Source: Nitrospina sp. (GTDB taxonomy: Bacteria > Nitrospinota > Nitrospinia > Nitrospinales > VA-1). Taken from it: a stretch of 44,178 nt of DNA. The notes under the pieces were generated by a model. That model worked only from the letters and a program-made list of their open reading frames with translations. It did no database searches and had not been told where the DNA came from. Shown here piece by piece: positions 10,201 through 16,532 of this stretch. Both the position numbers and the translations under genes were made by a program. The first letter of the stretch is position 1. The number at the start of each line of letters is the position of its first letter. Where the stretch lies: contig JABIAY010000054.1 of assembly GCA_018653085.1 (NCBI GenBank), positions 1-44,178 on the forward strand, in the 5' to 3' direction.

Positions 10201-10275
10201 ACTGGCATTCAATACAATTTGCCGAACCTGATCACGATTTTCCGGGGAAAGGGGCTTCGCTGAAATAGTACTCAT
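7261..10275 (-). CDS. dabA: DabA, inorganic carbon transporter subunit (DUF2309/UPF0753)
   Basis: A 1004-residue protein of the DabA family, the beta-carbonic-anhydrase-like partner of a NuoL-type membrane subunit in energy-coupled CO2 hydration and bicarbonate accumulation. The N-terminus carries APFWPMRTMVAQNPIHGLE, a conserved family block. The predicted zinc site is intact: C498 and D500 (FCIDVRSE), H696 (CGHGSETDNNP) and C711 (LDCGACGG). It is soluble and expected on the cytoplasmic face. It starts 9 bases after the regulator gene and leads the Mrp genes, so carbon uptake is the likely job of the whole operon. Function is inferred from family and neighbours. Confidence 0.93.
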   Translation of the reverse strand: MSTISAKPLSPENRDQVRQIVLNASEPIAPFWPMRTMVAQNPIHGLEYLPFDQAVRKGKDLLGGNGYLANEEYRQFYRNGRITKESFKHAFSRVGPRPEEQVPIEVGSRKITPKDIWQLHVLFGIEELPLSLLEWELSGGGATKQFRQDLSEESREKIIAQTIKEGEQFREYPEEAYLTNLWESVLATFELPVFHASPQISEDSHSQTSTPISLSPQRTISDWVDGLTEGEVVDQINNQLIKWVTAFLDEGLAGWEMPGREEGFYQVWRNLAQKDFSGQLLGITDFAQKVHSLPADPEDTICSSLQQLEIPQEQWEDYLSRQLSLLPGWTRYIRWLGEHPTYHAQHKHPIDTTQYLAVRLFYEVELTNIKCQQEWGIDGTVSTLTAYWNDRSEEYHQQIGHGGQSGDPTNQMKCRHAWRLFHLAQFLELSPGEVHDLSLTDAQMLLQWLDYFPADQHGRVWIEAYEDSFREKMLRNISAHRGTVPELETRPHAQLAFCIDVRSESFRRHIEAQGSYETFGFAGFFGIPISHQAFDNDQRADLCPVLLTPNHAVTETPRSGEGAALEKYSSGTRWGQLGHHLFHDLKHHPIGSMMMIDVLGFFFSLGLVGKTLLQKTFRAMTSTIESWLTHRVPTQISISTPSNPQNLRIGEVNAEGIPDGLSQGFSLSERATFIENGLRVMGLTQNFARLVCLCGHGSETDNNPYYGALDCGACGGAPGDANARVFATMANEPEVRRILKEKGLLIPDDTWFLPGKHNTTTDRVEFYDLEELPASHKEDLQRLNKDIEQAGAKQALERCHRIPSAPTEISPEQAFTHVDERSCDWANTRPEWGLAGNGAFLIGRRKLTKGLDLGGRVFLHSYDPVDDPQGAILEKIMTAPLIVGEWISTGYYFSAVDPWTYGSGSKVLHNVVGGVGMMLGSQSDLQMGFPLQTVNNGDTHYHEPMRLLALIEQTPSVISSIIQKHSILQQLFHNQWMNLVALDPHTSEFHRYNPNATWETVHVP

Positions 10276-10284
10276 AGAGTCAAA

Positions 10285-10578
10285 TCATTTTTTAATTAGT
10301 TTAATCAGGTCATGTACTTGTCGATGTTTCTCAACACTATGCCGCAGAGGCTTGCGACTGAAAACCGTGTACACATTCCTCCTGCCATCACGAATGCGCT
10401 CCAAATACCCATCAGCTTCAAGCTCAACGATAATACGCTGAATTGCGCGTTCCGTGACTCCAACCTCCACAGCTATATCTCGAATCCGTTCAAACGGATT
10501 TTGGACCAGGCACAACAAGACATGTGCATGATTCGTCAAAAAAGTCCACGACGGGGTAGCCATTTTTCTTGTGCTCAT
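10285..10578 (-). CDS. winged-helix transcriptional regulator (MarR/ArsR-like fold)
   Basis: About 97 residues from the ATG at 10578; an upstream TTG at 10635 is less likely. The body NPFERIRDIAVEVGVTERAIQRIIVELEADGYLERIRDGRRNVY is a typical winged helix: helix-turn-helix, recognition helix, then a wing with an RDGRRN turn. It ends 9 bases before dabA and lies 3' of a good sigma-70-like promoter, so it is probably the first gene of the operon and may control it itself. The effector is unknown; there are no cysteine clusters or extra ligand domain, so a DNA-binding-only regulator is likely. Confidence 0.8.
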   Translation of the reverse strand: MSTRKMATPSWTFLTNHAHVLLCLVQNPFERIRDIAVEVGVTERAIQRIIVELEADGYLERIRDGRRNVYTVFSRKPLRHSVEKHRQVHDLIKLIKK

Positions 10579-10646
10579 CCTCAATCCTAATGGGAAAATG
10601 CAATAATTTTTAAAGTTTGCCTTGTGCTCCGACAAATAGAGGAAGC

Positions 10647-10676
10647 AGAATACACGACATATATTTCAGGAGTCAA
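10647..10676 (-). promoter_or_regulatory. candidate sigma-70 promoter for the regulator-dabA-mrp operon
   Basis: On the minus strand TTGACT (10676-10671) is followed after 18 bases by TATTCT (10652-10647). This lies about 70 bases upstream of the regulator ATG at 10578. No other strong promoter was seen before dabA. Seen by eye only. Confidence 0.5.
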
Positions 10677-10882
10677 TAAATATGGAAATATTGTTTAGTT
10701 GCAAAGGCTATGGCAGGATGAGCGACCTGTTGATCTATATCATGTTCAGTCGCAAGCTTGGAGAGGTATTGTTGCAAATTCCAGTCAACCTGATGGACAA
10801 TGACGGATAGATCAGAACTGCAAGGCGATTAGAATACACGCCTCGCGATTGTTTGCCGCAAGGTAAGGAGGAGATTAGTTTG

Positions 10883-11104
10883 ATGAGTAGACCGGAAGAA
10901 CTCACTGACCCGAAGAAGTTTAATGAAATAATGGAAAGAATAAACACAAAACTGGCAATAAGCGCCATTCCTCTTAGAGAAAGGGCACTCATGTCGCAGG
11001 CTCTCTTAGGGGATGAATTAGACTACGATATAGCAGACGACGATAGCGTCTATCCGCTGACTTTAGAGTGGTATCGAAACAGATTTCCAGGCGAAAGAAT
11101 TTAA
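10883..11104 (+). CDS. small hypothetical protein (73 aa)
   Basis: I do not recognise this protein. The ATG at 10883 follows a very strong AAGGAGGAG ribosome site (10865-10873), which fixes the start over the earlier in-frame ATG at 10853. The product is small and acidic (DELDYDIADDDSVYP), ending LEWYRNRFPGERI, with no signal peptide or membrane segment. It faces away from the Mrp-Dab operon and is followed by a bidirectional terminator. The 10677-10882 stretch before it holds only a short ORF of about 30 codons without support. Confidence 0.55.
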   Translation: MSRPEELTDPKKFNEIMERINTKLAISAIPLRERALMSQALLGDELDYDIADDDSVYPLTLEWYRNRFPGERI

Positions 11105-11171
11105 GTAAAAGCCGAGTAAATTAAATTTTTCGCTTAGAACATGAGGATCGAATTAGTTTCAATCGTAGAGG

Positions 11172-11212
11172 AAAAAAAAGGACCTAACGGAAAACCGTTA
11201 AGTCCTTTCTTT
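11172..11212 (-). terminator. bidirectional rho-independent terminator
   Basis: An 11-base stem GGACCTAACGG / CCGTTAAGTCC (11180-11190 and 11195-11205, one mismatch or wobble) closes a four-base loop. On the minus strand it is followed by eight T, terminating the tRNA-Pro transcript; on the plus strand TTTCTTT follows it, which can stop the 73-aa gene's transcript. Confidence 0.85.
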
Positions 11213-11214
11213 AC

Positions 11215-11292
<78 letters not shown>

Positions 11293-11330
11293 AATTTATC
11301 TTTCCAAACTTTTTATAAACTGCTACTCGT

Positions 11331-11445
11331 TGCTCCCACGGCTAGTGGATAACCTCCGCAGGTAAATTGCAATATCTTTATCTTGCGCCCAATAGGTTTT
11401 TCGGCTCAACGAGCCCTGCCCACTGCCCCCACGGCTAGTGGTGGG
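11331..11445. repeat. dispersed CTAG-family intergenic repeat
   Basis: Holds two copies of CACGGCTAGTGG (about 11338 and 11430) flanking TAAATTGCAATATC and TCGGCTCAACGAGCC blocks, which recur at 30.1, 36.8 and 37.4 kb. The right edge holds the TAG stop codon of the Spy-like gene. It fills the gap between tRNA-Pro and that gene. Confidence 0.65.
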
Positions 11446-12121
11446 TGGAATGAGCGGTATGTGCTTTTTTCCGTTGCTCATCGGTCAGCAAGTTGAGCAA
11501 GTTAATTTTTGCCTTGGCCATATTCATGATTTTTTCCATTTTGGTCTCGGCAATTTTCCCTGCCGCAGTCAGAATAGCCGGGGCATCTACCTTTTCTGCA
11601 TGAACCAGTTCATCGAACTCCATATGCGCGATTTTGTGCTCGGCCTTGTTGCGAATACTTTGCTTCTGGTATTCAAATCGCAGTTGCTTGATCTCCGCAA
11701 CCTGGGCTTCGGTCAGGCCGATCTTATCTTTGAAGCGTAACAGATGACTGAACGGACATTTGCCATGTCCGCCATGGCCTCCATGCGACCCATGGCCTTT
11801 TTTATAGCCGTGACCGGATCGGGCGTGATGCTTGTTGGCACTGCCTTCAGATTTTTTGTGGCTGTAGCCCTTCGATTTTCCATGATGGGAACCGGACTTG
11901 GAACCACTTCCTTCTTTTTTATGATGGCTCTTGCTTCCGGAAATATGAGGGGTTTTGCTTTTACTGCCTTCGCTTTTCTGTTCCCCATGACTGTAACTGC
12001 CGGAACTGCCGGTGCCGATAGAGTCCATTGCGGTTGATGCCAGGGCGTTTTGACAAAAGAAAAGTGTAATGGTTGCCGTAGCAGTTAGAGCGATCAGCTG
12101 TCTCATTTTTAAACTAAGCAT
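11435..12121 (-). CDS. Spy/CpxP-like periplasmic protein with His/Ser/Lys/Gly-rich linker
   Basis: 228 residues from the ATG at 12121, which has an AGAGG site; a longer frame to 12196 lacks support. A signal peptide (about residues 1-29, ending NALA) is followed by about 95 residues of low-complexity Ser/His/Lys/Gly sequence with many HH, SHH and GHGGHG stretches. The C-terminal half is helical with IGLTEAQVAEIKQLRFEYQ and LLTDEQRKKAH, the paired LTxxQ motifs of the Spy/CpxP/heavy-metal-resistance family. Probably a periplasmic chaperone or metal sensor; the His-rich linker suggests binding of Ni, Co, Cu or Zn. Its TAG stop lies in a dispersed repeat. Confidence 0.75.
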   Translation of the reverse strand: MLSLKMRQLIALTATATITLFFCQNALASTAMDSIGTGSSGSYSHGEQKSEGSKSKTPHISGSKSHHKKEGSGSKSGSHHGKSKGYSHKKSEGSANKHHARSGHGYKKGHGSHGGHGGHGKCPFSHLLRFKDKIGLTEAQVAEIKQLRFEYQKQSIRNKAEHKIAHMEFDELVHAEKVDAPAILTAAGKIAETKMEKIMNMAKAKINLLNLLTDEQRKKAHTAHSTHH

Positions 12122-12252
12122 AAATAACCTCTTTATTAATTCCGCCGCCCGAGAAGCAGAAATTTTTTTGAGCCCGGACAATTCCTGGCGGCTCAACAGG
12201 GTAGCGGTCAGCTTCTTGAACCTTGTTGCGAAACTGGCCCTACGCCAAGTAG

Positions 12253-12329
<77 letters not shown>

Positions 12330-12338
12330 ATTTATATA

Positions 12339-12415
12339 TGGGGTGAGCGACGGGGCTTGAACCCGCGACCACTCGGACCACAACCGAGAGCTCTACCAAC
12401 TGAGCTACGCCCACC
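12339..12415 (-). tRNA. tRNA-His (GUG anticodon)
   Basis: Minus-strand cloverleaf with acceptor GTGGGCG/CGCTCAC, the extra G at -1 facing C73 that marks tRNA-His, and anticodon stem CTCGG/CCGAG around loop TTGTGGT (anticodon GTG). CCA is encoded. First gene of a tRNA-His/tRNA-Arg unit. Confidence 0.95.
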
Positions 12416-12450
12416 ATTAATTTTCACCTTCGAACTAAAAGCAGAGGCAA

Positions 12451-12479
12451 ATTGTAATCTATCGCCAAACCTTTGTAAA
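12451..12479 (-). promoter_or_regulatory. candidate promoter of the tRNA-His/Arg unit
   Basis: On the minus strand TTTACA (12479-12474) is followed after exactly 17 bases by TACAAT (12456-12451). That would start transcription about 30 bases before tRNA-His. Seen by eye only. Confidence 0.5.
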
Positions 12480-12503
12480 GGATATGGGTGCAGTCTGGTG
12501 CAA

Positions 12504-12953
12504 TTATTTGATGACTCGAAGGTGATTGCGGTCGCGTTTGCCCCCGGTTTGAGGTCCGCTGGAAGGTTTGCCGCTTGATTTCACCGATTTCAGCTGGGGT
12601 TTTTCTGACGGGGTTTCCGTCACCTGCTCAGCCAGGTTCATATCTTCTGGAATACTTTCTTCCCATACCTGGCCGTTTTTCATATTGGGGTCGTAAATCG
12701 CCCATACGGCTTCAAAGGGGAGGATGCATTTATGGGGCTTGCCGTTGAAGGCCAATGTGGCAAAAATCCCCTCTTCTACTATCTTAATCGGGCGCCTGAA
12801 ATTAAGGTTGAACACCAGATTCAGGGATGAATTGTTTTTATGGCTCTCTGGAACATCGACTTCCGGATGCCTCGAATCCAGGCAAACCATGGCATCGTCC
12901 ACTTCCAAGAGGTGTAAAAGAAAATCATATTTCTTTTTATTTAAGCTATCCAT
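12504..12953 (-). CDS. sspB: SspB-like ClpXP adaptor
   Basis: 149 residues of the SspB family, which tethers ssrA-tagged and other substrates to the ClpXP protease in the cytoplasm. The folded domain (about 5-105) shows VCLDSRHPEVDVP, GIFATLAFNGKPHKCILPF, AVWAIYDP and VWEESIPED, all family blocks. A Pro/Ser/Lys-rich linker follows, and the protein ends HLRVIK, matching the ClpX-docking tail (LRVVK in E. coli). Domain plus tail make this a confident call. Confidence 0.88.
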   Translation of the reverse strand: MDSLNKKKYDFLLHLLEVDDAMVCLDSRHPEVDVPESHKNNSSLNLVFNLNFRRPIKIVEEGIFATLAFNGKPHKCILPFEAVWAIYDPNMKNGQVWEESIPEDMNLAEQVTETPSEKPQLKSVKSSGKPSSGPQTGGKRDRNHLRVIK

Positions 12954-13021
12954 CTGATTAATTTAACATAAATGGGGGGTAGGGGGAATGCGAAATCGAA
13001 AGCCAGGAGCGAGGGCGAAAA

Positions 13022-14197
13022 TCAATGATCCGAACTGGGAAGGGTCTGTATGTTTTTAGGCCAGGTAAACCTGAATAGGGCACCGGCTCCCGGTGAGGAC
13101 TCCAGTTCGATTGTTCCCCTGTTGTCGTTAACAATCTTTTTGGTGATGGCAAGGCCAATCCCGGTGCTATCTCCGGTGGATTTTTTGCTGATGGTTTGAA
13201 AGATGACAAAAATACTTTTCTGGAAGGTAGGCTCTATGCCTGGTCCATCGTCTTTAACGATAAATTCAAACATATCGCCTGTGTCTTTTACCCCGATTTC
13301 TATTTTCCCATCTTCACGGTCATGATGCTTGAAGGCGTTATCGATCAGATTGGTAAAAACCTGCTTCAACTTGGTTCGCTGAGTGTTGAATTTTGGCAGG
13401 TCGGGATGAATATGGAGATGAAAACTTGAAGGCGGACAAAGCTCCTCGATGACTTCTTTAATAAGAGCTTTGGTGTCCACAAATTCTATTTCCAGTTCAC
13501 CGCTGATATTCCTGGAGTAGTGTAATATCGAATCAATCATTGCATGCATATGGGTTGCCCGTTCCTTTAGACGTTCCAGATGCATTTTTGATTCCTCTGT
13601 GATTTTACCTTCCAAGTCTTCCAATATCCAGTCCGCCAGGTTTTTTATTCCTCGAAGGGGTGCTTTGAGATCGTGAGAAACCACATGGGCAAAATTTTCC
13701 AGCTCACTGTTTATCCTTTGAACCTCTAACAGGACAGTTTTTAACTCAATTTCCTTTCCGAGGAGATTTTTTTTGATATTCCTGAAGTTTGCCAATTGGT
13801 GGGTGGCGTCGGTCACATCCTGAATGGTAAACAGGGCGTAATTTTCCTGTCCCTCCTCATCGTACACGGGCGTGACCATGGTCTGCTGGGTTTGGTTCCC
13901 TCCCTTTCCGATAGGGCAGGGAATCAGGTATTGGTGAAATTTTGAGGAAAAGACCAAAGGAGGCCCACCTTTAAAAACTTCACCAATGCGGAGAAAATAT
14001 TGGGGTTGTTTTAGCTTGGGAAATCGCTCCAAAAGGTGGGTGCCCAAAATGGACTCCTTGGGAATTCCGGACCATCTTTCCAGGCAGGAATTCCATCGGC
14101 GCACCACATAGTTCTGGTCCACGATAAAGGCTCCCACTGGCATCATATCCAGGAAGCGAAAGTTTTGCGTAACGAAGTCGCTGGGTTTGTTTGTCAC
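13022..14197 (-). CDS. PAS-domain sensor histidine kinase
   Basis: About 391 residues from a GTG at 14197; the open frame continues up to 14275, but that overlaps the CheC gene by 71 bases. Residues ~10-130 form a PAS domain (GAFIVDQNYVVRRWN). The H-box is HVVSHDLKAPLRGIKN with phospho-acceptor H175. The ATPase domain shows DNAFKHH (N-box), DDGPGIEP (G1) and STGIGLAITKKI (G2). No transmembrane segment is evident, so it is a soluble kinase. It is the last gene of a CheY-CheC-kinase operon and may phosphorylate the CheY-like protein. Confidence 0.85.
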   Translation of the reverse strand: MTNKPSDFVTQNFRFLDMMPVGAFIVDQNYVVRRWNSCLERWSGIPKESILGTHLLERFPKLKQPQYFLRIGEVFKGGPPLVFSSKFHQYLIPCPIGKGGNQTQQTMVTPVYDEEGQENYALFTIQDVTDATHQLANFRNIKKNLLGKEIELKTVLLEVQRINSELENFAHVVSHDLKAPLRGIKNLADWILEDLEGKITEESKMHLERLKERATHMHAMIDSILHYSRNISGELEIEFVDTKALIKEVIEELCPPSSFHLHIHPDLPKFNTQRTKLKQVFTNLIDNAFKHHDREDGKIEIGVKDTGDMFEFIVKDDGPGIEPTFQKSIFVIFQTISKKSTGDSTGIGLAITKKIVNDNRGTIELESSPGAGALFRFTWPKNIQTLPSSDH

Positions 14198-14204
14198 TTG
14201 GATA

Positions 14205-14819
14205 TCAACCGGATTCCAGTTTCTTTTTAAATGCTTCAATGGCTTGTAGCAGAGCCTCAAGCGAGCCCACACCAAAAATCAGAATGATTTCTCCATCGAC
14301 CTCAAGATTTTCAATTGAAAAGTGAGCCTTGGCCAGAATAATGGAATATTCAGGATCATCTATATGATTGCCAACCAGTTTATGAATCGCGTTTTCCGCA
14401 TAATGGGGAACAGAATAATCCAGGCGTTGGTTGACGAAGTTGGTGATGGAACCCATGACAGAGTTGATGATGATATTCCCCACTTCCGAGAGAGTATCCA
14501 TGGTCACCGAGTCTAATTCCGGTGATCCGGGCTCCTCTCCCGTCAATGCCGAGACCAGATTCTGGGCACTCTGAGGCGGAAATGCCAGCATGGCATTCCC
14601 AGACAGGGAACCCTCAAAACTCAGGTTTACAGTTGAAACCTCTTTTGGTCCAAATTCCTGAGCTTGTTTTTCCAATTCATTTAAAGTCAGGGTCTCGATA
14701 TGGGGCACCCGGATTCGAATCTGACAACCCAGCATTTGATTGAGCATGTCCGCACCCTTGCCAACGCCAATGTTGAAAAGTTCTCCCAGGGCATCTATCT
14801 GGTCTTCTGTTAATTTCAC
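14205..14819 (-). CDS. cheC: CheC-like CheY-P phosphatase
   Basis: 204 residues of the CheC/CheX/FliY phosphatase family. Both active-site helices are present: LGELFNIGVGKGADMLNQML (ExxN near residues 13-16) and LSEVGNIIINSVMGSITN (ExxN near 111-114), as in CheC, which has two. It starts 12 bases after the CheY gene's stop and ends 7 bases before the kinase start. No CheA, CheW or receptor is adjacent, so it probably resets the local response regulator and need not act in motility. Confidence 0.85.
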   Translation of the reverse strand: MKLTEDQIDALGELFNIGVGKGADMLNQMLGCQIRIRVPHIETLTLNELEKQAQEFGPKEVSTVNLSFEGSLSGNAMLAFPPQSAQNLVSALTGEEPGSPELDSVTMDTLSEVGNIIINSVMGSITNFVNQRLDYSVPHYAENAIHKLVGNHIDDPEYSIILAKAHFSIENLEVDGEIILIFGVGSLEALLQAIEAFKKKLESG

Positions 14820-14831
14820 TGTGTGTACCTT

Positions 14832-15194
14832 TTATGCAGAACCAAAAACTTTTTGCAAAGCATTCTGAATTTTAATTTGATTGGCAGGTTTATTTATAAA
14901 CTCCAGGGCTCCCAATTCCATGCATTGCTCCCTGACAGGTTGCTGGATGTCGGAAGTGAGCACGATTATAGGAATGGTCGATTTCTTTTCCTTCAGGTTT
15001 TTAAGAACTTCAAACCCATCTAATACGGGCATCACCAGATCACAAAAAATAAGGTCAGGCTGGTACTTCTCAATCAACTCCAATGCTATTTTTCCGTTGG
15101 CGGCCTCATAAATCTCATGGCCCTCCTCTTTAATGAACTTGGAAATAATTTTACGCTGGAAATTAGAATCTTCAATAATTAAAACCGTGGGCAT
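14832..15194 (-). CDS. CheY-like single-domain response regulator
   Basis: 120 residues consisting of a receiver domain only. Acidic pair E8-D9, phospho-acceptor D52 (FCDLVMP), T80 (VLTSD) and K102 (NKPA) are all in place. The ATG at 15194 is preferred over the one at 15206 because GGAGAG precedes it properly. With no output domain it must act by protein contact. It is the first gene of the CheC/kinase operon, behind a good promoter. Confidence 0.9.
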   Translation of the reverse strand: MPTVLIIEDSNFQRKIISKFIKEEGHEIYEAANGKIALELIEKYQPDLIFCDLVMPVLDGFEVLKNLKEKKSTIPIIVLTSDIQQPVREQCMELGALEFINKPANQIKIQNALQKVFGSA

Positions 15195-15297
15195 TAGTCT
15201 CTCCAATATTTTATCAGCAGTGCAGGCCCAGGCTATACCGCTACAGTGTTCTGGGTTTTAACGAATTTGGGATACTTCTTTTAGCGGGATTCCAATT

Positions 15298-15326
15298 ATA
15301 ATAAAGCATACAAAATGAACTCTCAA
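15298..15326 (-). promoter_or_regulatory. candidate promoter of the CheY-CheC-kinase operon
   Basis: On the minus strand TTGAGA (15326-15321) and TATTAT (15303-15298) are separated by 17 bases, about 100 bases upstream of the CheY start. The region is AT-rich and lies between divergent genes. Seen by eye only. Confidence 0.42.
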
Positions 15327-15413
15327 GCACTACTTGCCGGGCAAAGGGGGAAATGCTACCATGCTTCGTTTCCGTAAAAAATATTGTATAAAACAGTTAT
15401 TCAGGGGGCCGAT

Positions 15414-16322
15414 ATGGCAGTTAAAGGATTGAGATGGCTGGCCGCAGGGCTGTTCATCAGCATTTTAGCAGTGGGTGGAGTTTGTAGCGCGGAAGGTTCT
15501 AAAACCGTTGAGGTGTGGAAGAAGCTTTTTACGGTTGTTAATGGAGATGGAATAGATTCAAACACCACCTTTCTCATTACCCGTGAGGGAGTCGTTGTTG
15601 TGGATACCCGCGTCACCCCGATGGAGGCAGACAAGGTGCTGAAAGAAATCCGCAAACAAACGGATCTTCCTATCCTTTACACGATCAACACGCATTATCA
15701 TGGGGACCACACTTTTGGTAACCAGGTATTTAAAGATAGCAAAGCCATTATTGCCCATGAAAATGTTCGTAAGACCTTGTTCGGCCCCTCCGGCAAGGCT
15801 CATCTGGATTTTTTTAAGACCATGGATATTCCTGGAATGGATGAAACGGTTATTACCCTGCCCAATATAGTCTTTAAGGATAGAATGGAAATCTTTGTCG
15901 GCGGGTATAATCTAAGGTTGATCCATGCACGTGGGCATACGGATGGGGACTTGTTCATCTATATTCAGGAGTTGAAAACCATTATTACCGGTGACCTGGT
16001 TTTCAACGGAAAAATTCCTTACATGGGCGATGCTTATGTGGAGGACTGGATTTCTTCTTTGAATTATCTGGATGATTTCGATGCGGAAATATATATTCCG
16101 GGCCACGGCGCACCGGGCGGCAAACCGGTATTTTTAGCGATGAGGAATTACCTGCTCAGCCTTAAAGGAATGGTTCTCAATCAGCTGGAAGAAGGCAAAT
16201 CCCTCAAGGAAACCCAGGACATAGTAAGGCCGGCTTTAACGGAAAAATATAAAACCTGGAAAAACCTGGACTGGCTGGACGCGAATATTGAGCGTGCGTA
16301 CCTGGAATACAATTCAAAATAA
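15414..16322 (+). CDS. exported metallo-beta-lactamase-fold hydrolase
   Basis: 302 residues from the ATG at 15414, preceded by AGGGGG; the frame reaches a TTG at 15384. A signal peptide (about residues 1-26, ending CSA) implies a periplasmic location. The metal site NTHYHGDHTFGN, a later HARGHTDGDL and GHGAPGG give the HxHxDH, H and H ligands of the MBL fold with two metals. Related exported MBL proteins next to no clear pathway are often called beta-lactamase-like or SoxH-like (quinoprotein-relay type). Substrate unknown. Divergent from the CheY operon. Confidence 0.82.
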   Translation: MAVKGLRWLAAGLFISILAVGGVCSAEGSKTVEVWKKLFTVVNGDGIDSNTTFLITREGVVVVDTRVTPMEADKVLKEIRKQTDLPILYTINTHYHGDHTFGNQVFKDSKAIIAHENVRKTLFGPSGKAHLDFFKTMDIPGMDETVITLPNIVFKDRMEIFVGGYNLRLIHARGHTDGDLFIYIQELKTIITGDLVFNGKIPYMGDAYVEDWISSLNYLDDFDAEIYIPGHGAPGGKPVFLAMRNYLLSLKGMVLNQLEEGKSLKETQDIVRPALTEKYKTWKNLDWLDANIERAYLEYNSK

Positions 16323-16375
16323 GGCAACGAGTCTAGATATTGCACGGGTGTTTTGCTCAGGATTTTGAAGATATT

Positions 16376-16470
16376 ATAAAATCACCCTCACCCCAACCCT
16401 CTCCCCTCAAAGGAGAGGGAGCAAAAAGTTCCTTCTCCCCTGGAGGGAGAAGGCTAGGATGAGGGGGATA
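16376..16470. repeat. two-hairpin C/G-rich miniature repeat
   Basis: Contains two short palindromes, CCTCTCCCCTCAAAGGAGAGG and CCTTCTCCCCTGGAGGGAGAAGG (abbreviated forms of the hairpins at about 16398 and 16432), separated by AGCAAAAAGTT. A near-identical copy in the opposite orientation lies at 41731-41822, and shorter relatives at 30208-30292 and 43788-43862. It fills the gap between converging genes and may also fold as a terminator. Confidence 0.75.
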
Positions 16471-16532
16471 CATAAGATTAATTCCCTGTTTGTTCATACA
16501 ATATGCGAGCTAGGCGTGCGTTCTAGCCAATT

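Noticed and set aside
10677..10800. Short ORF near 10719 before the 73-aa gene
   Set aside because: About 30 codons, no convincing ribosome site and no recognisable sequence.
16376..16470. CRISPR array suspicion from repeated CCCTCTCC hairpins
   Set aside because: Only two different hairpins with a short spacer, no repeated unit of constant length; better seen as a miniature dispersed repeat.
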